Origin: Streptomyces longwoodensis
GTDB taxonomy: Bacteria; Actinomycetota; Actinomycetes; Streptomycetales; Streptomycetaceae
NCBI RefSeq assembly: GCF_001514125.1
Contig: NZ_KQ948552.1
Span: 248,001 to 312,000, forward strand
Length of the DNA stretch: 64,000 nt
Direction: 5' to 3'
Below, piece after piece: positions 36,943 through 47,200 of the stretch. A program made the position numbers and the translations under genes. Position 1 is the stretch's first letter, and each line of letters begins with the position of its first letter. A model generated the notes under the pieces. The model did not search any database, was not told where the DNA came from, and saw only the letters and a program-made list of their open reading frames with translations.

Positions 36943-39900
36943 TTAGGCGCAGTTTCTCGGATCGCAGGCGCCGTTGTAGTTTGGTGTTTCCACGGCCTCA
37001 TGGAATCCGAACGGGTCGAAGAAGTCCTTGCCCATTTCCGCAAGGCCGCCCCAGAATCCGAAGCTTCGGACGTAGCTGTTGGTCTGCGCGAAGGGCATCA
37101 GTGATCCCGCGATGCCTAGCACGCGGCCGCGAATTCTTGGGCTGATCCGGGCGGAGTTTGCCTTTCCTGTCGCCCCGTTGAAGACTCGGCCGGTGTCGAA
37201 TCCGGTGTCGGGGTGAAGCACCCGGACGCGAGGGTCGTTGGCGTAGCTGTTGGCTACGTCATTGGCCTGGTTGGCGCTTGTGGCGACGTAAATGACGTTG
37301 TTTGCCTGTCCCTTGCCATTGGGATTCATTTTCCCGTTGATGTCACCCTGGATGTAGTGAAGGGCTTTTCCATCCTTGGAGCTGGTCGCGTCGAAGTCGA
37401 TCACGTCGACGATTTTTCCGTCCCGGTAGGTGACCTTAATGAAGTCGGACGTGGTTCCGTTGAGCCGGGTCTTTCCGTCCTTGTCGGTGAACGAGCCCTT
37501 GCTCACGAGCGGCTTGGTGTCATCCTGCGCCAAGTAGATCTCGCCGGTTCCCTTATTGGTGCCGTCGGTGAAAAGCCCCGCTGCCTTCAGGTCGTTGTTG
37601 AGCAATTCCAAAGCGCGTTTTGCGGCGTCGTTGTCCGGCTGGCGGGCGATGATGTGCCCGATTCCGTATTCGTCGTAGATTGCCGTACGGCCGTCTGACA
37701 ACTTCGTTTTTGTCAGCTTGGGAACCGGCTTGCCAGAGTTGCCCCCGCCGCCTATGGCCGAGCCGGGGATGAGGATGGGGAAGAGTCCGGTCGGGTCGCT
37801 CTTGCTGATTGGGCTGTTGTTGCTGTAGGAGTACCCGTTCGTCTGGAGCGGGTCGGCGATGTCGATCAACGGGTCGGCTGAGAGGAAGCGGCCGGAGGCC
37901 TGGTCGTACTCGCGGGCGCCGATGTGGGTCAGGCCGGTCGCCGGGTCGTCAATGCCCACCCCGAGGTAGCCGCGTTTGCTGGGCCAGCTGGACGGCTTGG
38001 AGCCGCGGAGCTCGCCGTAGGGCTTGTAGGCGCGGCGTGTTACCGGCTGGGTGCCGGAGAGTTCGACGGTGGTGTTGGCCGTGCCGAGGTGGTCGGCGAG
38101 CAGGACGTCGAGCTTGTGGCCGGTGGTCGCGCCGTTGGTGGTGCTGCGGATCACGGTCGGGGCGCCCTCTTGGGCGTAGGCCCGGACGGTGTTGGTGATT
38201 GTTCCGCTTGCGTTGGTTGTTACCTCGGTCTCGCCCAGGTACAGGGTCGAGCCCGTCGCCGAGTTCTCCAGGAGGCGGTTGCCGTCGGCGTCGTAGACGT
38301 ACGTTGTCTTGTTGCCGTTGTCCGTGATCGTGTCGAGGCGGTTCTCCTGCGTCCAGGTCAGGTTCTGCGTGGTGTTGGACAGGTTGCGGACCTCGGTGTT
38401 GCCGGCCGCGTCGTAGCTGTAGGAGCTGCCCTTGCCGGACGGGCTGGAGGTGATCGAGTCCGCGGTGTGGGGCTGCTTGCCGTCATAGCTGTAGCTGTAG
38501 GAGACGTTTTTCGTGGCGTCGGCCGGGTTGTGTTCCGTCATCGCGGCGCGGTTGCCGAGCCAGTCGAAGGTAAAGGACTGGCGGTATGCGGTGGCGCCCG
38601 TGGCGACGGACGCCGTGTCGGGTGCCGCGGCGGCCAGGGTCGACGAGAGTGATGCATCGGGACTTGAGGTGTCGGTCGCCGCGTCGGGGGCGTCGGCCAC
38701 CGGGCCTGTCGAGGCCTCGTAATCGGTGCGGGGCCCCCAAGCGGTGCCGTTCCTCGACTTGCAGCCGGTGGCCTTGCCGTCCGGGGTGATGTTTGACGTC
38801 CAGGCGTTCACCAGCTCGCCCATGGCGTCGTAGGTGAAGCACTGGGTGTCCCAGCTGGTGCCCGATGTCTCCGTCAGGCTGCGGGCGTTCGAGGTGATCG
38901 TGCCGGAGGCGTCATAGGAGTAGTAGCCGTCGGTGATGCGGTGCAGGGCTGCGGTCTCACGGTCGGCGACCGTGCGCTGGAGGCGGCCGGTGTGGGGGTC
39001 GAAGAAGTTGGTGGTCCATACGCGGGCCGGTTGGGAGCCAGAGACTGTGCGCAAGGGCTCGCCGAACGGTGAGTAGGTGACGTCCGACGTGTACCAGGCA
39101 CGTCCGGAGGTGGACTCAGCCAGGCCGTCGCCGTTGTAGCGGGTGATGACCTTCTCTGCGGGCAGTCCGCCCAGGGCGGGCAGGGTGACCGACTGCGGCT
39201 TGCCGCTGACCGGTGTGTACGTGAACGCGTAGGCGTAGGTGCCGGAGAATCCCGTCGTCATAGTGTTGGAGGGGATGACCGTCTCGCGGCCTGTGGGTCG
39301 GTACTCGGTGTCGTAGCCTGTGACCCGGTTGATGTAGTCGCCGTTCGTGGTGTGGCGGAGCGAGGCCACGGGCTTGCCGAGGCCGCCAGGCAGGGTGTCG
39401 TAGGTGAACTCCTTGACCGGCGTTGCGGTCTCGGATCCCTCACGGACCTTGGTGACCCGCCCCAGTTCGTCGTACTCGGTGTAAGTCGTCTTTCCCCGGG
39501 AGTTGGTCACCTTGTTGGGCCGGTCGGCTGCGTCGTACCAGGTGTCCGTTGTGCCGGTGTCCGGATCCGTGGCGGAGGTGACGCGGCCGCGCGCGTCGTA
39601 GGTGTATGACCAGATGCTGCCTGCGGGGTCGGTGACCTTGGTGCGGTTGCCCCGGGCGTCGTAGTCGTAGGTGGTGGAGCGTCCGGCGTCGGAGGAGTCC
39701 GTGCGGCTGTAGTGCTGTACGGAGGTGACGCGGCCGAGGGCGTCGGTGTAGGTCCGGGTCCGCGGGGCGGTCCCGCCAGCGGGGTCTACGTAGGTGCTGG
39801 TGTCGCTGTAGGAGGTGTATGTCGCGTATCTGTAGTCGCCGTCGAAGTAGGTCGACTGGCGGACCGGCCGCTCCATGCCGTCGTAGCGGGTCTTGGTCCA

Positions 39901-42900
39901 ACTCGGTATCGATCGGGTTGACTTGGGAGTGAATAGCTCGGCTGCGGGATCGCCCTTTGCCAGATAGCCGGCGGTCTGTTCGTCCACCAGTCCGTGGTCG
40001 TCATATGAGGTATCCGTGACGATCCGGCCCGGGCCGTGGGCGTCTTCCTGGGTCTGCACCTTGCGCATCAGGCCGTCGTAGACTGTGACTTGTTTGCTGT
40101 AAGTGCCGTCGTCCTTGAGCGTCCTGACAGTGATCGCGGGCGGCCGCGTTGTGCTGGAGGTGGCGACAGCACTCTGGTACTCGATCAAGACGTCTGCGGA
40201 TTTGCCGCCGGACGACCGGGACGCCGACCAGCCCTTGACCGAGCGTCCGAGGGCGTCGTACTCGGTCTTCGTCACCCGTCCATTGGGGTCGGTGACTGTG
40301 AGGGCCAGGCTTCGGCCGGGGTCGAAGGTCGTGGTGGTGGCGTGGCCCTTGGCGTTGATCGCTTTGATCGAGGTGACCGGGCCGCCGTCCTCCGGCGTGT
40401 ATTGGGTCTCGGTTGTCCCTTCGCCGGGCGAGGTGACGATCCGCTTGCGGCCCAGCGCATCGTAGGTCAGTCCGGTGACCTTCGAGTACGCGGTACCGGT
40501 GCCGTCGATCTCCGCCACCGAAGTGACCAGGCCGGCTGTGGGGCTCGCCCCGTAAGCCTGCTTGTCGTAGCTGTAGCGCACCGCAGACTTGAGCTGCTTG
40601 GCAGGTTCCGCCGCGGCGTAGGTCGAACAAGAGGTGCCTGTGGTGCGCCGCTCCTTGGTCAGGCCGATCAGCCATGCGGAGGTATTGTGGACGTACGACG
40701 TCTTCGTGCAGGTCTGGTCGGAGAAGGTCTCGCTGCCGGAGCCGTCCGGCTTCACCACGGCGGTCTCGACCTGGTAGGGCAGGCCGTAGGTGTCCTCGAA
40801 CGAGGTGAGCGTGCGCACGGACCGCCAGCTGGTGCCAACCGTCTGGATCTCATCTGTGCGCTTGACGGCGGCGCGATGGGCGAGCAGCGGTTCGAGGTCT
40901 GTGCCGGTCTCGGCCTCTCGGGCACGGGACGCGGTCTGTATCGACCAAGGGTAGTTCAGGGTGCGTTGCTGGACGCGCTTGTCGGAGTTGAGGTAGGTGA
41001 TGCTCTCTGCCGTCAGCCCCGCGTACTGCGGTGCGTCGTCGTCCACCAGGGTGTAGGCGCCCGTGGAGTCCTTGACCGCGCCGCCGGTGCCCTGGAAGTA
41101 GCGCGTCACGGAGTACGACTGGGACTGGGGGTCGCCCCGTTGGGAGCTGGACTTGCTGCCCTTGGTGACGGCGACCTCGCGGTAGCCGCGCCAGTCGCTG
41201 TAAGTCTGCAGGGCGGGCCGGGTGAACTCGTCGACACTCTTGGCCCAGGCGGGGCCGCTGTACTTATACGAGGTGAGGATGGGTTTGCTGTGCGAGGTGA
41301 CCTTGTCGGTTTCGGTCACGGACTGGACGACGTACTTGTTGAACCAGGACTTCGCGGGCGTCTTCTCGTCGTCGTCGGGTGACCAGCGGAGCGGGAAGCA
41401 GGTGCCGTTGTTCCTGCCCTTGTCCTCGGCTGGTTCGCTCGTGCAGCCGCCTGCGTACTCGACCTCGATGTCGCCGCCGTACTCTGTCGAGACGGTACCG
41501 ATGCGGGGCCGGGTGAAGCCGGGACGCTGGTCGTTCGAACCGCTCGGGACCAGGTTCGGAAGCTGTCGGTCAAGCAGCCGCGTGCGAAGCGGCGAGTTGG
41601 GGCCGACGGAGTATGCGGCGAAGCTGACACCATCCTTGTGCTGGAGGGTGCCGGTCGTGTCGCTGGGGGCGAAGCCGCGGCGGGTGATCGAGTTCAGCCA
41701 GAGGCCCGGGGCATTGTCGTACCAGTCCTCGGGGAAGGACTGGTGGAGCTCGTAGGTGTCCACCTTGCCGAGGCCGCTCTGACCAGCGCGGGCGCCCTTG
41801 GTGGTGACCGTGTCCAGGCGCATCTGTGTCCAGAAGGACGGGAAGGGCGGGCAGAGCTTCGACGACGACTTGCAGTTGAGGTTGCCGGGGGTGTCCCACC
41901 AGGGGCGGTACGCGCCGGGATCGTCGGTCTTGGCGAAGTTGGCCGCGTCGCAGGCGGTATCCGACTTCAGGCAGCGTTGTTTAACGCCGAACTCGACTGT
42001 CGCCGAGGGCTTGGTCAGGTCCGAGCGCATGCCGTACTCGATGACTGTCGGGTAGGCGAAGCGGTCGTATTGCTCGGGCGAGGCGAACTTCTTCTTGACT
42101 GCGTAGTAGTTCGACTCCTGTTTCCAGCTGACGACCATGGTGTTGCCATGCACGTCAACGACCTTGTCCAGGCCCCAGCGCCAGGCTTGCTTCTTGCCGG
42201 CACCGCAGCGGGAGTCGGCGAAGTCCGTGGCGTGGCAGGGCTCGCCCGGGTGGTTGCCGAAGACGGGGACAGTGGAGACCGAGCTGGTGTCGGTGTGACC
42301 GCCGCCGACCTGATTGAGGCCGTAGTAGTACTTGGTGCCGTCCACGGTGGTGACGACCCAGTACTCACCGTTATTGTCGCCGTTGCTGCCTCCCGTCTTG
42401 TGCTCGACGCGGGTGCCGTCATCCTGCTGGGGGCGGTAGACCTCGGTGTCGCTCTCCGGGTTGCTTCCGGCCGTCGCGTCCCGGACCAGTTCCGTGGTTA
42501 TGCCCGCCAGGGACATCACCGCGTTGTAGGAAGCCCAGCACAGATCAGACGTCTTGTCCTTCTTGGCGGTGTTGTTGGGTGTGCCGGAGTTCAGCGTCTT
42601 GCGGTCGTCCTTGCAGGTCCGGTAACGGCGTTCGATGTGGCCGGGGTCGTACTCCCAGCCCTCCCCGATCCAGGAGGACTGAGGCGAGGCGATCGCGGTG
42701 CGGCCGTCCACGGTCTGGGAGTTGTATGTGAAGGAGACGCCGGGGACCGGACCCGCGGGGGCAGCTGGAATGGACAGAGGGTACGACCACGTGAAGGCGC
42801 CCGACGAACTGCCGGCCTGCCACTTGCCGTTGGAGGCTAGGGGGGTGGCCTTGAAGGTGCCGCCCGGACCCGCACCGGAGTCGACTGCGCCGATCACCGC

Positions 42901-43755
42901 GGAGTCGCCGGTCGCCGTGATCGGGGTGACCGAGGCGGTCTTCGACGTGGAGTAGGCGGCTTGGACGGCTGATGGGCCGTTGGAGGCGGTCGTCCCCGAA
43001 GTGGAGGAGGTCTGGGAGACGGTCCCGTCCGCCGCTGTGTCCACCGTCGCTGTGATCGACTGGGTCTTGGTGTCGTTGGTGGTCTCCAGTTCCTCGTATT
43101 CCCGGCACGTCTCGACGTCCGGCGTGGTCAGGTAGCACTCGGGGAATTGCACGAAGCGGAGTCGGGAGGCCCAGTCGGCGCCGTAAAGGTTCTTGAACCT
43201 GGTGTAGTCGAGCTTGACGGAGACGGGGACGGAGCCGGTCGCGGGAGCCTGGACCTTGACGACGGCGCCGTCGACGCCCTGGGAGACGGCAGCGGCACGG
43301 TCATAGACCTGGACGTTCCAAGTGCCGGTCGGCGCGGCTTGGTCCGGAGCCCGGCCGAGGCTGACGGGCAGGTCTTCGACGGGGGTGAGGCCGGCTTGTC
43401 GGGTCGAGATGCTCGCCTGGCTCACGGTTGCCGTCGCACCGAAGCTCACAGTGCCGGTGTCGGGTGCGGGGGCCGTGGCGGTGCCGGCCGGGGCCTGCTG
43501 CAGATCGTCGGGAACCTTCGCCTTCAGGGACTCCAGGTCACGCTCGAAGGTATCGCCTGTGACGGTCTTGTCCTGTTCGAGCGTCTCCAGATCGAGGGTC
43601 TCGCGACCCTTCTCAGTTACCGAGGGATTGGGCGGCAGAGCCAGTGATTGGGCTGGCAGCAGGGCGATGAGCAGGGCCGCGCCGACGGCCGGTACGGCGA
43701 CCGTGCGCAGGCGGCGCACCCGGCGACGGCGGACATGCGGAAAGCGAGCGAACAC
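36943..43755 (-). CDS. secreted RHS/YD-repeat protein with variable C-terminal (polymorphic toxin-like) domain
   Basis: A giant exported protein of about 2,270 residues. I place the start at GTG 43755, since GGGGGGA lies 7 nt upstream; GTG 43776 is also open. It begins with a basic stretch (RRRRVRRLRT) and a hydrophobic signal ending LPAQSLA. The body has many YD/RHS repeats (for example YDARGRVTSATDPDTGTTD, YDALGRSVKGW) and ends with the RHS core hallmark (RGYLGVGIDDPATGLTHIG, then FLSADPLIDIADPLQTNGYS and SDPTGL). After DPTGL about 280 residues differ in composition (YDEYGIGHIIARQ, YVATSANQAND, VRVLHPDTGFDTGRVF). By analogy with Rhs/Tc toxins the shell encloses this effector and autoproteolysis frees it. 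The effector's enzymatic class is not recognised. Confidence 0.9.
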   Translation of the reverse strand: MFARFPHVRRRRVRRLRTVAVPAVGAALLIALLPAQSLALPPNPSVTEKGRETLDLETLEQDKTVTGDTFERDLESLKAKVPDDLQQAPAGTATAPAPDTGTVSFGATATVSQASISTRQAGLTPVEDLPVSLGRAPDQAAPTGTWNVQVYDRAAAVSQGVDGAVVKVQAPATGSVPVSVKLDYTRFKNLYGADWASRLRFVQFPECYLTTPDVETCREYEELETTNDTKTQSITATVDTAADGTVSQTSSTSGTTASNGPSAVQAAYSTSKTASVTPITATGDSAVIGAVDSGAGPGGTFKATPLASNGKWQAGSSSGAFTWSYPLSIPAAPAGPVPGVSFTYNSQTVDGRTAIASPQSSWIGEGWEYDPGHIERRYRTCKDDRKTLNSGTPNNTAKKDKTSDLCWASYNAVMSLAGITTELVRDATAGSNPESDTEVYRPQQDDGTRVEHKTGGSNGDNNGEYWVVTTVDGTKYYYGLNQVGGGHTDTSSVSTVPVFGNHPGEPCHATDFADSRCGAGKKQAWRWGLDKVVDVHGNTMVVSWKQESNYYAVKKKFASPEQYDRFAYPTVIEYGMRSDLTKPSATVEFGVKQRCLKSDTACDAANFAKTDDPGAYRPWWDTPGNLNCKSSSKLCPPFPSFWTQMRLDTVTTKGARAGQSGLGKVDTYELHQSFPEDWYDNAPGLWLNSITRRGFAPSDTTGTLQHKDGVSFAAYSVGPNSPLRTRLLDRQLPNLVPSGSNDQRPGFTRPRIGTVSTEYGGDIEVEYAGGCTSEPAEDKGRNNGTCFPLRWSPDDDEKTPAKSWFNKYVVQSVTETDKVTSHSKPILTSYKYSGPAWAKSVDEFTRPALQTYSDWRGYREVAVTKGSKSSSQRGDPQSQSYSVTRYFQGTGGAVKDSTGAYTLVDDDAPQYAGLTAESITYLNSDKRVQQRTLNYPWSIQTASRAREAETGTDLEPLLAHRAAVKRTDEIQTVGTSWRSVRTLTSFEDTYGLPYQVETAVVKPDGSGSETFSDQTCTKTSYVHNTSAWLIGLTKERRTTGTSCSTYAAAEPAKQLKSAVRYSYDKQAYGASPTAGLVTSVAEIDGTGTAYSKVTGLTYDALGRKRIVTSPGEGTTETQYTPEDGGPVTSIKAINAKGHATTTTFDPGRSLALTVTDPNGRVTKTEYDALGRSVKGWSASRSSGGKSADVLIEYQSAVATSSTTRPPAITVRTLKDDGTYSKQVTVYDGLMRKVQTQEDAHGPGRIVTDTSYDDHGLVDEQTAGYLAKGDPAAELFTPKSTRSIPSWTKTRYDGMERPVRQSTYFDGDYRYATYTSYSDTSTYVDPAGGTAPRTRTYTDALGRVTSVQHYSRTDSSDAGRSTTYDYDARGNRTKVTDPAGSIWSYTYDARGRVTSATDPDTGTTDTWYDAADRPNKVTNSRGKTTYTEYDELGRVTKVREGSETATPVKEFTYDTLPGGLGKPVASLRHTTNGDYINRVTGYDTEYRPTGRETVIPSNTMTTGFSGTYAYAFTYTPVSGKPQSVTLPALGGLPAEKVITRYNGDGLAESTSGRAWYTSDVTYSPFGEPLRTVSGSQPARVWTTNFFDPHTGRLQRTVADRETAALHRITDGYYSYDASGTITSNARSLTETSGTSWDTQCFTYDAMGELVNAWTSNITPDGKATGCKSRNGTAWGPRTDYEASTGPVADAPDAATDTSSPDASLSSTLAAAAPDTASVATGATAYRQSFTFDWLGNRAAMTEHNPADATKNVSYSYSYDGKQPHTADSITSSPSGKGSSYSYDAAGNTEVRNLSNTTQNLTWTQENRLDTITDNGNKTTYVYDADGNRLLENSATGSTLYLGETEVTTNASGTITNTVRAYAQEGAPTVIRSTTNGATTGHKLDVLLADHLGTANTTVELSGTQPVTRRAYKPYGELRGSKPSSWPSKRGYLGVGIDDPATGLTHIGAREYDQASGRFLSADPLIDIADPLQTNGYSYSNNSPISKSDPTGLFPILIPGSAIGGGGNSGKPVPKLTKTKLSDGRTAIYDEYGIGHIIARQPDNDAAKRALELLNNDLKAAGLFTDGTNKGTGEIYLAQDDTKPLVSKGSFTDKDGKTRLNGTTSDFIKVTYRDGKIVDVIDFDATSSKDGKALHYIQGDINGKMNPNGKGQANNVIYVATSANQANDVANSYANDPRVRVLHPDTGFDTGRVFNGATGKANSARISPRIRGRVLGIAGSLMPFAQTNSYVRSFGFWGGLAEMGKDFFDPFGFHEAVETPNYNGACDPRNCA

Positions 43756-44238
43756 GGCGAGGTCCCCCCGGACCACTCGAGGCGGGACCAGGACCGGACC
43801 ACGCGTGATGACACATCAGATGCCGTGATTCTGTGGCGACCCTGTGAAGTTCCGCTAGATCAACAGTGCAGATGTGATGATCGGCACGGTGCGCAACTGG
43901 ATGTAACGGTTAGTAATAGCCGAAGAACGGTAAATCAGCGGTATAGGAAAGGCGAGCCATTGTCTAGCTAATCGCACAAATCAGCGGCTTTCGCTGCAAG
44001 CGGCCAGTTTGGTTGTGGGGGTAAGGCCCATTTTACGACTTTTACTGTTCGCAGAGACGACCGGCGAGAGGGCTGTATGCCACGCACTCCACCAGTCACA
44101 CGGACCCGCCCGACTGAGGCGCTCAACCTCCTGCCCTGGATGCAAAGCGTGACGACAGCGCGCCCATAGGCCATCATCGGCACGCCCGGCCGAGCCCTGA
44201 TTCGTGCCGGTTCCGAGGGGGGAAGGGGAACTCGCCCG
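43756..44238. other. AT-richer divergent promoter region between RHS and FG-GAP genes
   Basis: A 483-bp gap with no supported gene. The stretch 43850-43990 is markedly less G+C-rich than the flanks, a common sign of promoters and acquired DNA in Streptomyces. It probably drives both giant secreted-protein genes. No clear operator palindrome was found. Confidence 0.6.
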
Positions 44239-47200
44239 ATGACGCGCAAGGAGCGCAACCGGCATGGTGTGCCCGGAAGACGGACCACCGCCGCTGTACT
44301 GACTGCGGCGCTCGCCGCCACCGGCCTCACCTTCATCGGCCTTCGCCTGGACGACTCCGGTTCGGCGGATGCTGCGGGGGCCGATCAGAAGCCCAGGCCG
44401 GTCACAGAGGCCGACGCGCTGACGAAGGCGGCGAACACCGGGAAGGCCGTCGAGGTCACCGCGTTGCGTACCGCCAGGTCGACCACCTGGGCGCGGCCCG
44501 ACGGGTTCCTGGCCAAGAAGCTGTACTCCTCCCCGATCCAGGCCAAGGTGGACGGCGAGTGGAAGCCCATCGACTACGACCTCCAGCGCACGAAAGCAGG
44601 CTGGGAGCCGAAGGCGACCAACGCGCGGATGGTGTTCTCGGCGGGCACGAAGGCCAACGGCAACGCCTCCCAAGCCGGTGATCCCCCGGCGATCCGCAGC
44701 GGTGACGACCGCGCCTCGCGGTCCGTCATCCACCGGATCTCCCTGGTCAAGGGTGCCCGCACCGCGACCGCCGCCGACACCGCGAGCCCCCTGGTTACCC
44801 TCACCGTCGACGGGTACACCATCCAGCTGACCTGGCCGGGTCCGGTCCCCACCCCGATCATCGACGGCTCACGCGCGCTGTATCCGGAGGTCTTCCCTGG
44901 TGCTGATCTCGTCTTGACCGCCGACGATGAGGGCTTCGCTCAACTGCTCGTACTAAAGGACCGCACGGCCGCGGCCGACCCTCGAGCCCGGCAGCTGTCC
45001 TATGGGCTGACCTCCGCCGACCTGACGTTCCGGCTTGATCCGGTCACCGGCGTGCTGAGCGCGGAGAACGCCGATGGGAACGAGATCGCGGTCTCGCCGA
45101 CCCCGCTGATGTGGGACAGCACCGGAACGCCGGCGGTCACCGACGGCGCTGTCGGCGCCACGGCGCAGCCAACCACCGAGGAAAGCCTCCAGCCCAGCAC
45201 ACCGGCCTCTGGCGAGCCGAGCGGGAGTGCAGGCCCGGCCGAGGAACCGATCGAGACCGATGAGCAGGGGGACACCGCCCCCGAGACGCTGCCGCCTGCC
45301 ACAGACGGCCCCGAACCCGCGGTGCCGGAGTCACCGCTGCCGACCGCCCCGGCCGAGCCGACACCCGCACCTTCGCAGACCGGCTCCTCGGCCACGCTCA
45401 GCCTGTCCGGCCTCGACGGGCCCTCGCCGGACTCGCGTGGTGAACTCGTCGAGGCCGATCTGTCCGGCGCGAACTGGCTGCTCACCCCCGCCCCGGACTT
45501 CCTCACCGACCCTGCCACCAAGTACCCGGTGTTCATCGACCCTTCGGTGAAAAAGCACACTCAGAACTGGACCACCGCGTACAGCCGCCACCCCAACGCC
45601 ACGTTCTACAATGGCAAAGGATTCAACAAGGGCGGCACCCACGAGGCCCGCGTCGGCTTCGAGTCCGACACCTGGGGTACCTCGCGCTCGTACTTCAACA
45701 TCGCCTTCGACGAAGACCTCAAGGGCACAAAGATCACGAGCGCCAAGTTGCGCATGCTCGAAACATACTCCTGGTCGTGCAGCGCCCGCTCAATGAGCGT
45801 GCACCTCACGGGCGCGATCGACGGACATACCAACTGGAAGAATGCGCCCAAGCTGTACGACGGCAACAAGCTTGCGTCCAAGAGCTTCGCGCACGGCTAC
45901 AAGTCCGGATGCCGAGACGCGTACGAAACCTTCGATGTACGCGGAGCCGCCCAGAAACGAGCGGACCAGGGAAAGGACTCGATCACGTTCGGTCTGCGGG
46001 CTGCCGATGAGAACTCGCAGTACGCGTGGAAGAAGTTCCAGGCGAATGGCGACAACGCGCCGGTCCTGGAACTGGTTTACAACCGCAAGCCGATAGTCGA
46101 CGCCAAGTCGCTCGACCTCGGCCCGGACGCAAAGTGCACGACCACCGAGCCGTACGTCCGCATGGGTTCGGGAAACCTGATGTTCACTGCACGTGGGTCT
46201 GACAAGGACAAGAACCTCGACCACCTGGACTTCGACCTGTGGCCGCACGGTAAGTGGGACACCACCGGTGACCTGCTCGGCTCCACGGGCAATGTGTCGG
46301 TTGGCGGCGACAAAGACACAGCGCTGCGCACCACTAGCGGCTTCTCGACGAGCAAACTGACCAACGGCACGCTCTACTCCTGGCGGGTACGGGCCGTGGA
46401 CGATGCGAACGCCAGCTCCGCGTACATGCCGCCGAAGACGCCATGCCGGTTCGTCCTTGATACCACTGCGCCCAAGCCGCCGAAGGTCAGCTCCACCGAC
46501 TTCCCGAATGCTGACGGCGACGAGAATGGCTTCGGGAACGACACCGAGGACAGCAACTGGTCCGAGAAGAAGTTCGGCACGGCCGGTTCCTTCACCGTAC
46601 GTGCGCTCAACACGGACGTCGTCCGTTACGAGTACGGCTTCAACTCGGCGAGCTATCCGTTCTCCCTGAACCGCACCTCCGGCACGGCGACGAGCGTCAG
46701 TGCGACGCTCGCGAACGCGAAGCCACCGACAGCCGGACCCAATGTGCTGTACGTGCGAGCTGTCGACAGCGCGGGTAACCCCTCGCAGCCGACCAAATAC
46801 TTCTTCTACGTCTCCCCCCGCGACCAGGCTGATTCTCCGGGCGACTTCACCGGCGACAAAATGCCTGACCTCATGGTCGTCACAGAGGCGGGCAACCTCT
46901 CCATGTACCCCTCCCAGGCCAGCAACGACCTGACCAAGGGCACGGGCGACCTGGACTACTCGATGCCCGGCGCCTATCGGGCCAACCCCGACAAGGACCC
47001 GAACGGCGACGACCTGCCACCGTTCGTCTCCGCGCCCTCCGGTCACTTCAAAGGTGCTCTGATCGCCCACAACGGTGACATCTACGGCGGTGACGGCCTC
47101 CAGGACCTGGTCGTCCGGCTGGGCGACAAATTGTGGGTGTACCCCGGCGACGGTTACGGCGCGTTCAACATTGACCGCCGCGTGGAAATCCTCCTCCCGT

